Shown here piece after piece: positions 11,643 to 22,871 of a stretch of 64,000 bases of DNA. The notes beneath the pieces were generated by a model. It was not told where the DNA came from and searched no databases. It worked only from the letters and a program-made list of their open reading frames with translations. A program made the position numbers and the translations under genes. This stretch comes from Rhizopus arrhizus (lineage: Eukaryota > Mucoromycota > Mucoromycetes > Mucorales > Rhizopodaceae), in NCBI GenBank assembly GCA_024220505.1, contig JAKZZE010000003.1, positions 682,001-746,000 of the forward strand, written 5' to 3'. Each line of letters starts with the position of its first letter. Position 1 is the first letter of the stretch.

Positions 11643-13245
11643 CAGTAAGGGACAAAATCAGTCCGTTTTTTGGTTTTTTCGCAATGCCTCGCCGGGAATT
11701 AAGCTTAGAGCTCTGCTTTGCTGACGAAAAATTTGTCTCTTCCTTCAACAAAGTTGACAATATTTGTCGGAAATGGTATTTTTTATTTTCCGCCATGTTA
11801 TAAGGAGATATATTGAAAATAATGTATTTTTATTTTTTTGAATTTCGATTAGTACTTGGTATCGCGGCCCTTACGCTGGATTACGTCCCGAACTCGACGG
11901 GGCATAGAGTGAATAAGGTTTCTACAGTACTCTGGAGTTGCTAGGTCATACCAAATCTTCGAAACCCGGTCAAAAAATGCTTGGTCAGTCTCAACCACAG
12001 AAGAAGGTGGTCTTGTCATCTGTTCCTTCTTTTTAAGCATGGCCCATGCATTTTCAATTGGGTTAAGGTCAGGGGAGTATGCTGGCCAACTCAGGAGCTT
12101 AATCTTGTTCTTTTGGAACCATTTTGAAGGAGCTGAAGCACAATGGATGCTTGCATTATCTTGTTGAAAGATCATGTCCTTACTTTGCAGGCCATAATAC
12201 TTCAATGTCTCCTTGTATTCCTCCTCAAGTACTGACGTGTATAGCTCACCATTTACATTACTTTGTAGCCAGGACATGTAGCCCCCTCCATGTATAGTTA
12301 TGCAACTCCAAAGCATGATCCCGCCTCCTCCATAAGCATGTTTCTTTTTGTAGTGATGGTCTCGATAAGGTGCATTATCCTCTTTCCAAGCGTATTCTAG
12401 GCCATTAGACCCTCTTTTTTGGATCTTTGTCTCATCAGAAAAGACAACGCGTTCCCAATCAGTCTCGGACCAGTCTTTATGAGCCTTTGCCCAATCATAT
12501 CGTGCCTTTTGCTTGTCATTATTAAGTGGAAGTGCCGTCTTTTTCTTAGTCGATTTTAGACCTTTGCGTTTCAAAGTACGAGCAATTGTTTTTGGATTGA
12601 CCATTTGATCTGGTTTTTTAACGCCAAAGGAAGCATCGGCTGCGCTTTTAGATAAGCCAAGTCTTATGTCTCTAGCTGCTTTGGTTTCCTCCCTAGGTGT
12701 GAGTAAACGATGTCTACCCGCGCTATTTTTTGACTGCAACTTGGTTTTCCTTGAAATTCTTCGAATCATGGACTTTCCACAGCCTACTTTTTTTTTAATT
12801 ACATCCCATGGAATGGAGTGGTTCAACATGTTTTCAATTTGGGCATGTTTGTCGGCATTCTTTGCTGTCATGGCGTGTTTGGCTAATCTGAGATGAGGTA
12901 AATGAGGAAAAAGAAAAAATGTAAAAAAATAAAAGAAGCTAAAATATGAGAACACGTTAGCGTTCACCGACGTCATAAGACGTACCAAACTAAATCTCAA
13001 GTCAGTCCAGTGACTGTTTCTGGAGATATGGTGTCTAATGCAAAATCGGGCGTTAGCAACAATCACGGAAAATCACTTTTTCCGTCATAACTACAGAGAA
13101 AATGGTGGTAGAAGCAATTAGGTTACACCAATAATTTTGTCTAGCTTGCGTGCAAATGTTTCGTCAACAAAGCGAAGCCCTAAGTTTAATTCCCGGCGAG
13201 GCATTGCGAAAAAACCAAAAAACGGACTGATTTTGTCCCTTACTG
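11643..13245 (-). mobile_element. Tc1 element, intact copy, inside CACTA copy 1
   Basis: 1603 bp between TA duplications (11641-11642 and 13246-13247). The terminal inverted repeats begin CAGTAAGGGACAAAATCAG. They match perfectly for about 60 bp and imperfectly for ~30 more. It encodes one uninterrupted transposase. The second copy at 55777-57380 is nearly identical, which points to recent movement. These ends differ from those of the dead Tc1-like family at 1182, 3741 and 62997. Confidence 0.95.
11849..12871 (-). CDS. Tc1/mariner-family transposase (DD34E)
   Basis: 340 residues from the ATG at 12871; the frame stays open upstream to about 13066, but that part reads as AT-rich leader. The N-terminal ~120 residues form two helix-turn-helix-type DNA-binding parts (IENMLNHSIPWDVIKKKVG; LLTPREETKAARDIRLGLS). 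The catalytic core has Asp in VVFSDETKIQ, Asp in IFQQDNASIH and Glu in SPDLNPIENAW, with 34 residues between the last two, the Tc1 spacing. A GGGGIMLW block lies between. All catalytic residues are present and the inverted repeats are intact, so this copy could be active. It excises and inserts DNA at TA dinucleotides. Confidence 0.95.
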   Translation of the reverse strand: MTAKNADKHAQIENMLNHSIPWDVIKKKVGCGKSMIRRISRKTKLQSKNSAGRHRLLTPREETKAARDIRLGLSKSAADASFGVKKPDQMVNPKTIARTLKRKGLKSTKKKTALPLNNDKQKARYDWAKAHKDWSETDWERVVFSDETKIQKRGSNGLEYAWKEDNAPYRDHHYKKKHAYGGGGIMLWSCITIHGGGYMSWLQSNVNGELYTSVLEEEYKETLKYYGLQSKDMIFQQDNASIHCASAPSKWFQKNKIKLLSWPAYSPDLNPIENAWAMLKKKEQMTRPPSSVVETDQAFFDRVSKIWYDLATPEYCRNLIHSMPRRVRDVIQRKGRDTKY

Positions 13246-14053
13246 TACAACACACCTTCCTCCACATATCGACCTCTCCACTGTTCAATTTCTGTTTCAA
13301 AGTTCGGACGGACAAAGAACTTCTTCAACGTTTCGACAATTGAGTTGTACGGGAACTCAAGGACGGGCTTCAGGCTGCTGCCAACAAAAAGTGAATTACC
13401 ACATGGGCGCTCTTGTCTGTGGGGGTTGTTTGCAAACCTGACAAAAGGGCATAGTCGGGTATGCAAACTTCCCGTGTCATAAACACTTCTACAAAGAGAA
13501 CAGACAAGGAAACGGGAGACACCACTACTGGCAGAGGAATAATTGACCATGGCACGAGCAGTGGAGATCTTTGTAGGAATCTCCATGCCATGGCCAAGGG
13601 CACGAACAAAGAAAGAAAGAAAGGCCAACAGTTCTTCACCGGCTTCAACAGAAAGGTGCTTTGCTTGAAAAAGCACAAGGTAAAGGACCAGGAGATACTC
13701 CAGTTGTTGGTCGTTGGTCATTTCTTCTTCCATGTCGATATCCATGTCAGCATCAAGGTCGAATTCTAAATTTGTTTAATAAAAAAAAAGGGTGTGTTTA
13801 TAAATATACCTTCAAACGTGCTTCTTTCGGTAGAACTGGTGGGTTGCTCGAAGATATTTTCTAATCTTCTTTGTCTCAAAACTATTTTAATTGCACTTTA
13901 GTCTTTCTGCATTTCTTTAAAAAAAGTACCTTCTCCAACTTTGTCAATACGCTTATGAGTATTAGCGGTTTTCTTGGCAATCATTTTGAATCCTTCAGGA
14001 CATTTGCTGCATTTGGTGCATTGGCATTTAACTTTGTTGTTAGTGGCGTTCAT

Positions 14054-15391
14054 TTCAAAAAAAAAATAATATTCAGGATTTAGTAGAGGAATAAGATAGA
14101 AAAAAATGCGTGATAAAAAAAAACTAAAGCAAATATACTAAATTTGGATGTCGGTTCCTAAACAGTAACAGTTTTACATGTACTAAAGAAATGTTTTTTT
14201 TTTCCCTTGTTTTGTTTCAGAGAACATATTTAACATTGAGGATACAAAAGATATAAAAGAAAACTCAACAATGGTTAAAATGTAAGTTTGTAACAACAAA
14301 AATAACAACCAAGTCTAATGTCAGTTTCTTTTTTTTTTTTTTTTTTTTTTTTTACATTAGGAATTCCTAATGGGTCACATTCGGATGACGAACATGAACC
14401 TCATGAGCAAAGTTGTTCTTTCCAACACGATAAAACTATAAGAATATCAAACTTATATTGTTGCTTGTTGTTGAAAAGTTTTTTTTGATAAAGAAAGTTG
14501 GCAATGTTAACATCTCTAATGGCTAATGGCTAATGGCAAATTACACCCATGTGCAAACATAAAGTAAGTAATGAACTAGTATAAGCTTAAAAACATATAA
14601 TCTTTTATTGTATGTCATGAAAAATAATAAAGCAATCTATTTACTTGAAAAACAAAAAAACTGTTCATGTATCTATTAATTATAATTGCCTTGTAACAAG
14701 ATGTTAACAAAGCTTCTTTTTTTTTTTATTCTTTTTAGAATATACACGTATTTTTTTGTTATAATGTAAAAGCATTTGTATTTTTATAAAACATGTTTAC
14801 TGTTAGGTTATTGTTTTCATTTGAATAAGGAACCTTTTATTGCTATGCTCTTTTTTTTTTTTTTTTTTTACTAGGTCTTTTTTTTTAACTTTGTCTTTTT
14901 TTTTTTACTTTTAATTTTCCAGCTTCTTTTTTTTCCCAAACGCAACTATTTTGTTAAGTTCTGTTACACGCTTCAAATGAACTAAGCTAAAGATCACAGA
15001 CTGCCTTCCTAATATGTATTCTTTTGATCAAAATAATCACAATGTGTTTTTGTTTTCCGCATTTTGCCCTCAAAAATAAAAAAAAGAAAATATCGGTCTT
15101 TCAACGATAGAGGAGAACAGGCTTTCCAAAAAGAGACTATTTGAAAAAAAAAAGACACTTTTTTAAAACATGAATAACTCTATGAATACTTACACCACAA
15201 AACAAATAATAAAATTATTAAATTTCTTTATTTTTTTCGCACCTAAATCTTTTTTCAAAATTCAAAAAGGTGCAATACAGAGAATTTTAATTTTTTTCGT
15301 TTAATCAAAGTTATTTAAATCGTTGAAATTTTGATGTTAGAAATGACTGCCAATGACTGATAACGCTGAAAATCACCAATTATTTGCAGTG
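14054..15391. other. Right arm of CACTA copy 1
   Basis: Non-coding arm, homologous to 21462-22800. It holds an apparent short spliced segment (GTAAGT near 14281, acceptor TTACATTAG near 14352) matching 21660-21730 in copy 2, possibly the remains of a small divergent gene. It also has long T tracts, CTAATGG repeats near 14516-14535, AACTTTGTC repeats near 14890, and the terminus ATTATTTGCAGTG at 15379-15391. Confidence 0.6.
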
Positions 15392-15719
15392 GCACTGCAA
15401 ATAATAGTGTAAATTGGGTAACAAATCGTTTACCAATCTTGTGAAATAATTTACAATCGTGTACAATCAGGTAAGAGATTTATCCACGCACAGCCTCCTG
15501 TCTCTGCCACAAATCGTGTAAGTTATTGTTTGCCCTTTGGTTAATTGATGGTTCAAGATTTGTGGCCAACACAGGAGACTGTTGGGAGACTTTTTCGTTA
15601 ACTGATCTTGCAAGATGGATCTTTCATCAGTTACGTTGTGGCTCTTGTTTATTATCAATTTGACATCTAATGGTGCTTGGTAACCAATCACGCTTTGTAA
15701 ATCATTACTTTATTTGTCT

Positions 15720-15865
15720 TTTCGCTCTTTTATAAACCACTCATGTTGCCTTATATACTTCTTTATTGACCACTCATATTGCATTATATACTTCTTTATG
15801 AACCACTTATATAGCTTTATATACTTCTTTATTGACCATTCATATTGCAATAAATATTGCTTTAT
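15720..15865 (+). repeat. Subterminal tandem repeats of the CACTA element
   Basis: About four imperfect ~34-bp units of the type TTATATACTTCTTTATTGAC followed by CACTCATATTGCA. CACTA elements usually carry such subterminal repeats as transposase or TnpA binding sites. 15393-15719 is otherwise non-coding. Confidence 0.65.
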
Positions 15866-16057
15866 ATATACAAAAAAATAGGGATTTTGTTTATAAAAAA
15901 TAGCTTTTTTTTTATTTGAATAAAATAATAATAACAATACATAGTATTTCTTTGCTTGTAGCGTTTTAAAAGTGTACTTGACTTACCTAATGTCACCAGA
16001 ATAGCAGCATCTAATCTAAAAATACATCAATTAGCCTCGTGGAACTCAAAAAGTTCT

Positions 16058-16170
16058 CAAAAGAAAAAAAAAAAAAAGAAAAAAAGAAAAAAAGAAAAAA
16101 AGAAAAAAAGAAAAAAAGAAAAAAAGAAAAAAAGAAAAAAAGAAAAAAAGAAAAAAAGAAAAAAAAAAAA
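16058..16170 (+). repeat. A-rich microsatellite, mostly (AAAAAAG)n
   Basis: More than a dozen 6-8 bp units of As ending in G. Any reading frame across it is low-complexity Lys/Glu or Phe/Ser and should not be called a gene. Confidence 0.9.
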
Positions 16171-16287
16171 GCCAAGCTCGAGGATTCAAAGACACAAGGA
16201 TTCAAAGACTTGGGTACTCAAAGCAAAAGAAAAGACATCAGTACTTAAGAACCAAAGCAAAGGCAGAAAAGAGATAGAAAAGGCCAA

Positions 16288-16690
16288 AGCAAAGCAGCAT
16301 TCATCTATAATAGTTATTAGCTATCGTGTATATATAATAAAAGTAATAGTACCTTTCTTTAGATAGACCATGGGAAGAAAACTAGCTAAGCGTATACAAA
16401 CGACTAAAAAAAGCAGCAGACATCTGTAATATTTATTAGCTATTGAGTATATGTAGCAAAAATAATAGCACCTTGCTTTAGATGGGCTAAGAGAAAAACC
16501 TTGCTAAGCTTTACCAACAAGTAAAAAAAAAAAAAAGGGAAGCAGTAAGCATCTATAATAATTATTAGTTATTGAGTATATAGTAAAAGTAATAGTACCT
16601 TGCTTTAGATGGATCATGAGATAAAAAAAAAAAAAAAGAAAAAAAAGCATCAGCCAAGCTTATACTAACAAGTAAAAGAAGCAATGATAA
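16288..16690 (+). repeat. Three tandem imperfect ~125-bp repeats
   Basis: Units start near 16290, 16412 and 16540. Each contains ATCTATAATA or a variant, a TTATTAGCTAT-type core, AATAGTACCTTGCTTTAGAT and a closing A-rich tract. They lie in the left arm of CACTA copy 2 and are a second subterminal repeat class. 16690-17125 is AT-rich with long A and T tracts and no gene. Confidence 0.75.
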
Positions 16691-17125
16691 TCATGGGAGA
16701 GACTTTATAAAGACCATTTAAAACATCACGAAAGGAACAAACACAACTTTACTAAAAAAAAAATACCATAAGAATAGAAATAGAATATATATAATGTTAA
16801 GAACTTACCTTTTAGAAAGAATGTTTTGTTTAAAAAAAAAAAAGAAAAAAAAAAAAAGGAAAAAAAAAAGTACTTTTTTTATAGCCTCATTTTACCAGTG
16901 TTACAGTTATCCACTATCGATTAAAAATAAGTCTTCTTTAATACTGTTTAACTATTGAAACATTCAGAGAGGCTATTCATAAACAGTTTAAACTTTCTCT
17001 TCTTTTTTTTTTTTCTTCGCTTTTTTTGTAGAACAAACAAAAGTATCATCTTGTTTGTGTTCATCTTCAATTTATTTTGTACTTATGTTTTTTTTTTTTC
17101 TTCCATATATAATTTGTTTTAAAAA

Positions 17126-17237
17126 ATGTCTCGTCGTGCTGCCACCCCCATCAACGTTCCCAGCAATGCTCCCAAGAGAGCAAGAATTTCCATGAGCATT
17201 GCTGGATCATCATCCACCGTTGTTCCTGTTTCTGCTG

Positions 17238-17295
<58 letters not shown>

Positions 17296-18402
17296 TCCTG
17301 TTCCTGTTCCTGTTGCAAGCTTCAGTAGCTTTACAGCTCCTCGCTTGGAGAGCCCTGTTGGCACTGAAGCCATCGGAGCAGCCTCTGGTCTCGCACCAGA
17401 GATAATAGCTGCTCAGATACAGCAATTACAACAATTGCTGCAGCAACAGCAACAGCAGCAGCAACAGCAGCAGCAGCAGCAGCAGCAGCAACACCGAGCT
17501 TCAGAAGCTGAGGTCGACGCGGCCAAAAAAGAATGCAGTGTAAGTTTAGGACATATTTATTAAATTAGTAATTGTAATTTAATAACTATATTTTATACCT
17601 TTCTGTGTCATATAGAGTTATTTAGCAGAATACTACCGTGATTACGTTGTTGGTCGCAGAAGCGAATTTGACTTGGACGTTACCTTCGCCCATAAAAATA
17701 ACAGAAAAGTCAAGGCATTGTTGTATGAGCAAGCCAGAAAGCACCATCGTTTTGATTTGCTCACCACCTCACAAATAAATGCTATAATTAGGAGCAAGTA
17801 TTCCTACATGATGAGCAAGGCCAAGGGGAAGACAGTTGTTTCACCAAAAACTACCTGTCGTAGCCGTATAAATACGGTGAGTATTTAATATTTTGAAGAT
17901 TATACTATAAAATATAGGAAATACTTACATTGATACCTTACAATAGAAACTCTCTAACAGGAGATCTGTTTATATGGCTAACCCTTCCGCGTTCGACGCC
18001 CGTTTCCCGTTCGCTGGTAAAATTCTGACTGTTGACTGGACGTCAGATGAAGAAGATGGGCCAGAGGACGAGAACGGCCGTACGTTCGTGGTCAAAAGGC
18101 CATCATTTAGAAGCAACGAAGTAAGCAAAATGTTGTTGACAAGTTTCATCTTCTAATATACCTTAATTAATCTATAGGTGGTGCAATTCCACGAAGAGTT
18201 GCAAAAACGATACAAGGAGTCGATGAAGAAAAAGGGGGCTCCACCAACTATTAGAAGAATAATAGAAAACGTTGAGGTGGAGTTCCCCGACAAACTTGAT
18301 GATGCCGATTTTCCTTCCTGGGCTTTTTCTTCTTCTGCTCTTGGTTTTCCAACCTCTGTTTCTGCTTCTTCCTCTTTTGCGACTTCCAGTTCAATGCAGT
18401 AG
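17126..18402 (+). CDS. Accessory gene of the CACTA element, four exons, function unknown
   Basis: Exons 17126-17539, 17616-17876, 17947-18120 and 18178-18402 join in phase 0 at every junction to give 357 residues. Introns are 76, 70 and 57 nt with GT...TATAG or CAATAG ends. Residues ~1-30 are basic (MSRRAATPIN...PKRARIS). A Pro-Ala repeat covers ~38-55, a poly-Gln run covers ~105-125, and then comes a helical region (YLAEYYRDYVVGRRSEFDLD; NNRKVKALLYEQARKHHRF; INAIIRSKYSYMM). An acidic patch (DEEDGPEDENG) and a Ser-rich tail follow. It lies 158 nt from and convergent with the transposase. Position and basic character suggest a TnpA-like DNA-binding partner, which is inference; I do not recognise the family. 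Confidence 0.75.
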
Positions 18403-18560
18403 GCATTCTTCCCCTTTTTTTTTTCTTGGTTTGTTGTTTCTTCACAAATTAAATAAAATTTTTTAAAAAAAAGTCTATTGAATGATTCTTTAGTAAAATA
18501 TATAATAAAACAATAATAATAATAATAATAAATGAATGAATGAACGCTTCGACATAGTTT

Positions 18561-21461
18561 TTACATATAGATCCGTCTTGGGAGAGAAAGTGTAAGAATA
18601 TGATTATCTAAATATGACTTCACTGCTACTGGATTGTGAATTTTGTGAACAGGAAGTATATTTTGTTGTGAGACTGGGTCAAACTGGTTTTTCCACACTT
18701 GAATGCCAGTATCATCAAAGGAGGGAAAGTGGTGGGTCGCATGGCTGTACCAATTGACAAATGCAAAGTAATGAGTGTAGTTGTTAAATGAATGTGTAAA
18801 GAGATAAGAAATTTGACCAATGCGTATTTCGTTGTTGATAATAGCTTGGATAATGCAGGAGGATGAAGAAGTTGAATTATTATTTGATGACGTATATTTT
18901 TGTCCAAGCAAGTTTATATTTTTAAATGAATGAATAATATTGCTGATAAACGTGCCAGGGATGAGTGCATAGGTGTAGGTGTAGTAATTAATCAATTGTT
19001 CATAGTGTTCTGGGCATATAAGTTGGGTTCGATTGTCGAAATTTAAAGGAAAGGATGTGGGTGGCAGAGGCTCACTACCAGTTATTGTTGAATTGAATAA
19101 GCTAGGTCCGTCTATGAAACGAGAGTAATCAAATGGCGTTAAACCACTCTCGTCATTCGTAACCTCACCTATCTCTTCTATAAATTTAATTAGTAGGAGT
19201 ATGTCTTCGTTTGTTGAATTGATAAAGGAATGTAAAGAATATACTAGATCTTGTGTGTGAACATTTTGAATGAACATAGTAGCATAAGTTGTTTCAAATC
19301 CAGTCTTAAAATTGATGTTGATATGTTTCATATCGCCATTAAGGCGTTCAAAGCCATAAAGCCAAAAGAGTATGATGGACCAAAGTCCAGGAAGCTTTCT
19401 TTCAAATGAAGATGCATATGCATATTTGGGGTGGGCATAGATTCACCATACAGCTCGACACAGGTCTTGCCAAAGTTTTTCATCAATAGATGTGCGGTAT
19501 CTATGTCTTCTACTGTGATGGAAGGGCCAGTGACCAACTTTACAGCATCGACATACCGCAACCAGTTCGTAAAATGTTCACCTGCCAGTTTTTGTTTGAG
19601 CAGGAAAGGTGACAGCACAACAACCCAGGTTCTCCACTCATCTGATTTCATATTGGCAAAAGCACCAGAGATTTTTCCTATTTTTTTTTTTTTTAAAAAA
19701 ATAAGTATTTTGCTCCACCATGAAATAAAGCTTTATTCCATGTATATATAAACACGATCAAGCAGTATTACATACCTTCAGATAGCTTAGCGTATTGTTG
19801 AGGAATGCTGATAGTAGTCGACTCTGTTGCCATTGCTGAAAAATCAGTAGAAACAAGCAAGCCAAAATCCTGCCAGACTTCAATCATTTTTTTAGGAGTT
19901 CCAAGAAACAAGTTATGCATTGGATCGACAGTTACATATCTCACCACATCAAAGTAGGGAAGTCGATGTACTTCACTCCACTTTGTACCAGAACTTGCTT
20001 GCTTTTCTTCTTGTTGTGCCTTGTGCGTAGCAGTCAACCAGTCGTACGCATCAAATCTCTGCTGCTCCCATGTTCTTTGCACCCAGTTTTCATCGTTGAA
20101 ATCAGAAAAGTTTGGCTTTGAAGACCTGGTACCAGTTGATAGACGGCCAAAAGCAGTTGAGCACTTGTTACATGCTTTAGTAGCCATGGCGCCCATGTAT
20201 CCAGCTACTTTTCTTGCTGCAGGCATATCACAGTTGATGGACATTAATGCCACACGAACTAGTTCTCCGTTAGGATTTTCGTAAGTGGGCATTATAACAC
20301 CATTGTACAGTACAAGCAATTCATCTACCAATGGCTTCAAGAAATTTTGTATTTGATCATCGTTGGGCTCATGCGGTCCAGGAATAACACCTGCCAAAAC
20401 GATGTTGGAAAACTTCATACGTGTATTTCTTGGCAGATTGTTGATTGCAAGGTAAATGGCACCACTAGAATGCTTCATGTTGTCACTTGGCTGGAACCAA
20501 TCCACATTCAAGGATACCATCAATGATTTTGGTTGACTGGTAAAAATTTGCCCGTTTGAATCCACAAGCTGATTCCAAACTCTGCCATCGTATATGTCGA
20601 ACATAACATCTTCATCAACTGATCTTCTTCTCCATTGCTCAATTTGTTGTTCAAAACTGGGTCGCATAAAGAACTTTTTTAAAGTCTCAGTAATTGAGTT
20701 GTAGGGATACTCAAGCACTGGCTTTAAACTGCTGCCTACAAAAAGAGCATTTCCACATGGTTGTGCTTGTCGATAAGGGTTGTTAGGGAAGCGTACATAA
20801 CCACAGGAGCGAGAATGCAAGCTTCCAGAAGTGTAAACGCTTCGACAAGCAGAGCAAACAAGAAAACGAGACAAACCATTACTGGCAGAGGAATAATTGA
20901 CCATAGTACGGGCAGTAGAGATCTTTGTAGGAATCTCCATACCATGGCCAAGAGAACGGACAAAGAAGGAAAGAAAGGCCAACAAGTCTTCACCGGCTTT
21001 CACCGAGAGGTGCTTTGCTTGAAAAAGCACAATGAACAACAGCAAAAGGTGACGAAGCTGTTCTTCATTACTCATTCCCTCCTCTTCGTCAACATTCATT
21101 CCGTCTAACAAGTTGCAAAATACATTTCAATAAATAAAACCTTTCTTATATTAAACGCTTTGCTGATTAAAAATATACCTTCAGTTACTGGTTCAGGAAT
21201 GGCTGATGAGTATTCGACAGTTTCCTCCCCGTTGTCGTTAGCTTCAGATACTCTTCTCGATTCTATTTTGTTTTTTTTTTTTTTGAAAATTAGCACGTTT
21301 GGATTTCTATTGAAAAATAAAACAAAAAAACCTCTATTTCTAACTCTGTCGATAAGTTCATGACCTCTTACAGTTCTCTTTGCAAGCATTCTGAATCCAT
21401 TGGGATGGTTGCTGCATTCAGAACAGGTACAAATAATTTTGGTGGCGTTGAAGTTGTTCAT
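18561..21461 (-). pseudogene. CACTA/Plavaka-like transposase, copy 2, frameshifted
   Basis: Exons 21461-21332, 21262-21179, 21104-19776 and 19677-18561, all phase 1 junctions, would give about 880 residues. Exon 1 has a Cys cluster (IICTCSECSNH). Exon 3 holds the catalytic blocks SLNVDWFQPSDNMKHSSGA, GVIPGPHEPNDDQIQNFL, ALMSINCDMPAARKVAG, CNKCSTAF and VTVDPMHNLFLGTPKKM. Exon 4 continues NMKSDEWRTW, MHMHLHLKESFLDFGPSYSF and then INFKTGFETTYATM. One base is missing near 19363 compared with copy 1, breaking the frame between GPSYSF and the downstream segment. Otherwise the gene looks sound, so a sequencing error is possible. Role: CACTA-family transposase binding the element ends. Confidence 0.82.
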
Positions 21462-22800
21462 GTTTATAGTTTTTAAATTTGGAAATAGCAAAGAAAATTG
21501 GTAGAAAGAGAAAATATGCCTGATAAAAAAAAAACATGTTAAATTTAAAAAACAAAGTCGGTGCTTAAAGTAACCTTTTTTTTTCCCTCGTTTTGTTTCA
21601 TGGAATACTCTAGATGCCAAAGGCATAAGAAAAAAGGAAAGCTCAAGCACTGGTCAAATGTAAGTTTATTAAAAAAAATAACAACTAAGTCTAATGTCGA
21701 TTTCTTTTTTTTTTTTTTTTTTACAGTAGGAATTCCTAATGGGACACATTCGGATGATGAACATTAACCTCATGAGAGAAGCTGTTCTTTCCAACATGAC
21801 AAAGCTATAAGAATATCAAACTTTTATTACTGCTTGCTGCTGAAAATTCCTCTTTGGTAACGGAAGTTGGCAATGTTAACATCTCTAATGGCTAATGGCT
21901 AATGGCTAATGGTCTAATGGCAAATTACACCCATGTGTAAACATGATGTAAATAATGAACCAGTGTAAGCTTAAAAACATATATTCTCTTGCATTATTTG
22001 TCATAAAAAATAATAAAGCAATCTATTTACTTGAAAAACAAAAACGCTGTACTTGTATGTGTTAATTATAACAAAATGTGAGCAAAGCTTCTTTATTTTT
22101 TTATTCTTTTTAGAATATACAAGTATTCTTTTGTTATAACATAAAAGCATTTGCATTTCTATAAAGTATATTTGCTCTAGATTATTGTTTTCATTTGAAT
22201 AAGAAACCTTTTATTGCTATATTCTTTTTTTTTTTCGCTGTCTTTTTTTTTTTCGCTGTCTTTTTTTTTTTTAACTTTGTCTTTTTTTTTAACTTTGTCT
22301 TTTTTTAACTTTGTCTTTTTTTTTTACTTTTAATCTTTCAGCTTCTTTTTTTTTTCCCAAACGCAACTATTTTGTTACGTTCTGTTACACGTTTCTAATG
22401 AGCTAAGCTAAAAAGCACAGACTGCCTTCCTAATATGTATTCTTCTGTACAAAATAATCGCACGGTGCTTTTGATTTCCGCATTTTGCCCTCAAAAATAA
22501 AAAAAGAAAATATCGGTCTTTAAACAATGGAGAGAAATACGCTTTCCAAAAAAAGATCATTTGTAAAAAAAGACATTTCTTTAAAAATGTGAATAACTCC
22601 ATGAACATTTACCCTACAAATAAAATAATAACATCGTTAAATTTCTTTATTTTTTTCACATCTAAATCTTTTTTCAAAATTCGAAAATGATCAATACAGC
22701 AAGATTTAATTTTTTTCACGAAAAAAAGTAACAATTTGTTACCAAAACGAAGAGCAATCTTGCGCAATCCGGTACCTAATTGGAACGATTATTTGCAGTG
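21462..22800. other. Right arm of CACTA copy 2
   Basis: No convincing gene. Contains the GTAAGT/TACAGTAG splice-like pair (21660-21728) shared with copy 1, CTAATGG repeats at 21890-21920, and about five units of a T-run followed by AACTTTGTC or CGCTGTC at 22224-22330. Ends in the inverted terminus at 22788-22800. Confidence 0.6.
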
Positions 22801-22856
22801 TGGATTTGAGAAAACGAGGCGGCCCTGGCCAACATAGCACATATCAAAACGAAGGT

Positions 22857-22871
22857 GTCACTATGTCCGAG
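22857..22871 (+). repeat. 15-bp target-site duplication copied from the tRNA-Ser 5' end
   Basis: GTCACTATGTCCGAG here is identical to the first 15 bases of the tRNA gene at 28456-28470. The LINE lies exactly between the two copies. 22804-22856 is unique flank, the original DNA upstream of the tRNA gene. Confidence 0.92.

Larger units (their letters stand above)
10228..14053 (-). pseudogene. CACTA/Plavaka-like transposase, copy 1, interrupted
   Basis: Four exons can be traced: 14053-13930, 13860-13810, 13765-10818 (minus the Tc1 insert) and 10733 to about 10228. All junctions are phase 1, as in copy 2. Exon 1 has a Cys cluster (KCQCTKCSKC). Exon 3 carries the core: SLNVDWFQPSDGMHYSCGG, GVIPGPGEPTDDQLQNFL, ALMSVNCDIPAARKVAG, CNKCSTVF and TTVDPMHNLFLGTPKRM. 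The three Asp-containing blocks match the fungal Tnp2/Plavaka-type branch of CACTA transposases. The Tc1 element enters between the DIYDG and VYCT segments. The C-terminal ~200 residues seen in copy 2 are lost after HTQDLIHSL. Function: cut-and-paste transposase acting in the nucleus. Confidence 0.8.
10228..15391. mobile_element. CACTA-type DNA transposon, copy 1 (truncated)
   Basis: The right end is clear: the sequence finishes ...ATTATTTGCAGTG at 15391, the reverse complement of the CACTGCAAATAAT terminus of copy 2. It carries a minus-strand transposase gene (10228-14053) and a right arm like that of copy 2, including the ~70 bp around 14330-14480 and T-rich repeats. The left end and the second gene seen in copy 2 are missing; element I sequence starts at about 10227. 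A Tc1 element at 11643-13245 disrupts the transposase. Confidence 0.75.
15393..22800. mobile_element. CACTA-type DNA transposon, copy 2 (near-complete, 7.4 kb)
   Basis: Starts CACTGCAAATAAT at 15393 and ends ATTATTTGCAGTG at 22800: 13 perfect inverted bases, with weaker matching for about 20 more. Flanked by a 3-bp duplication TGG (15390-15392, 22801-22803). CACTG/CACTA ends with a 3-bp duplication are the hallmark of the CACTA superfamily. It contains a plus-strand four-exon gene (17126-18402) and a convergent minus-strand transposase gene (18561-21461), plus tandem repeats in both arms. The transposase has a one-base frameshift. The left TGG overlaps the last two bases of copy 1, so copy 2 landed on the end of copy 1. 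Confidence 0.88.

Noticed and set aside
16039..16248. Lys- or Phe-rich frames over the A-rich microsatellite
   Set aside because: Low-complexity translation of a simple repeat; no start context or conservation.
17230..17425. Minus-strand Arg/Ser- and Gly/Ala-repeat frames over the Pro-Ala/Gln repeats
   Set aside because: They are shadows of the GCTCCT and CAG repeats of the four-exon plus-strand gene.
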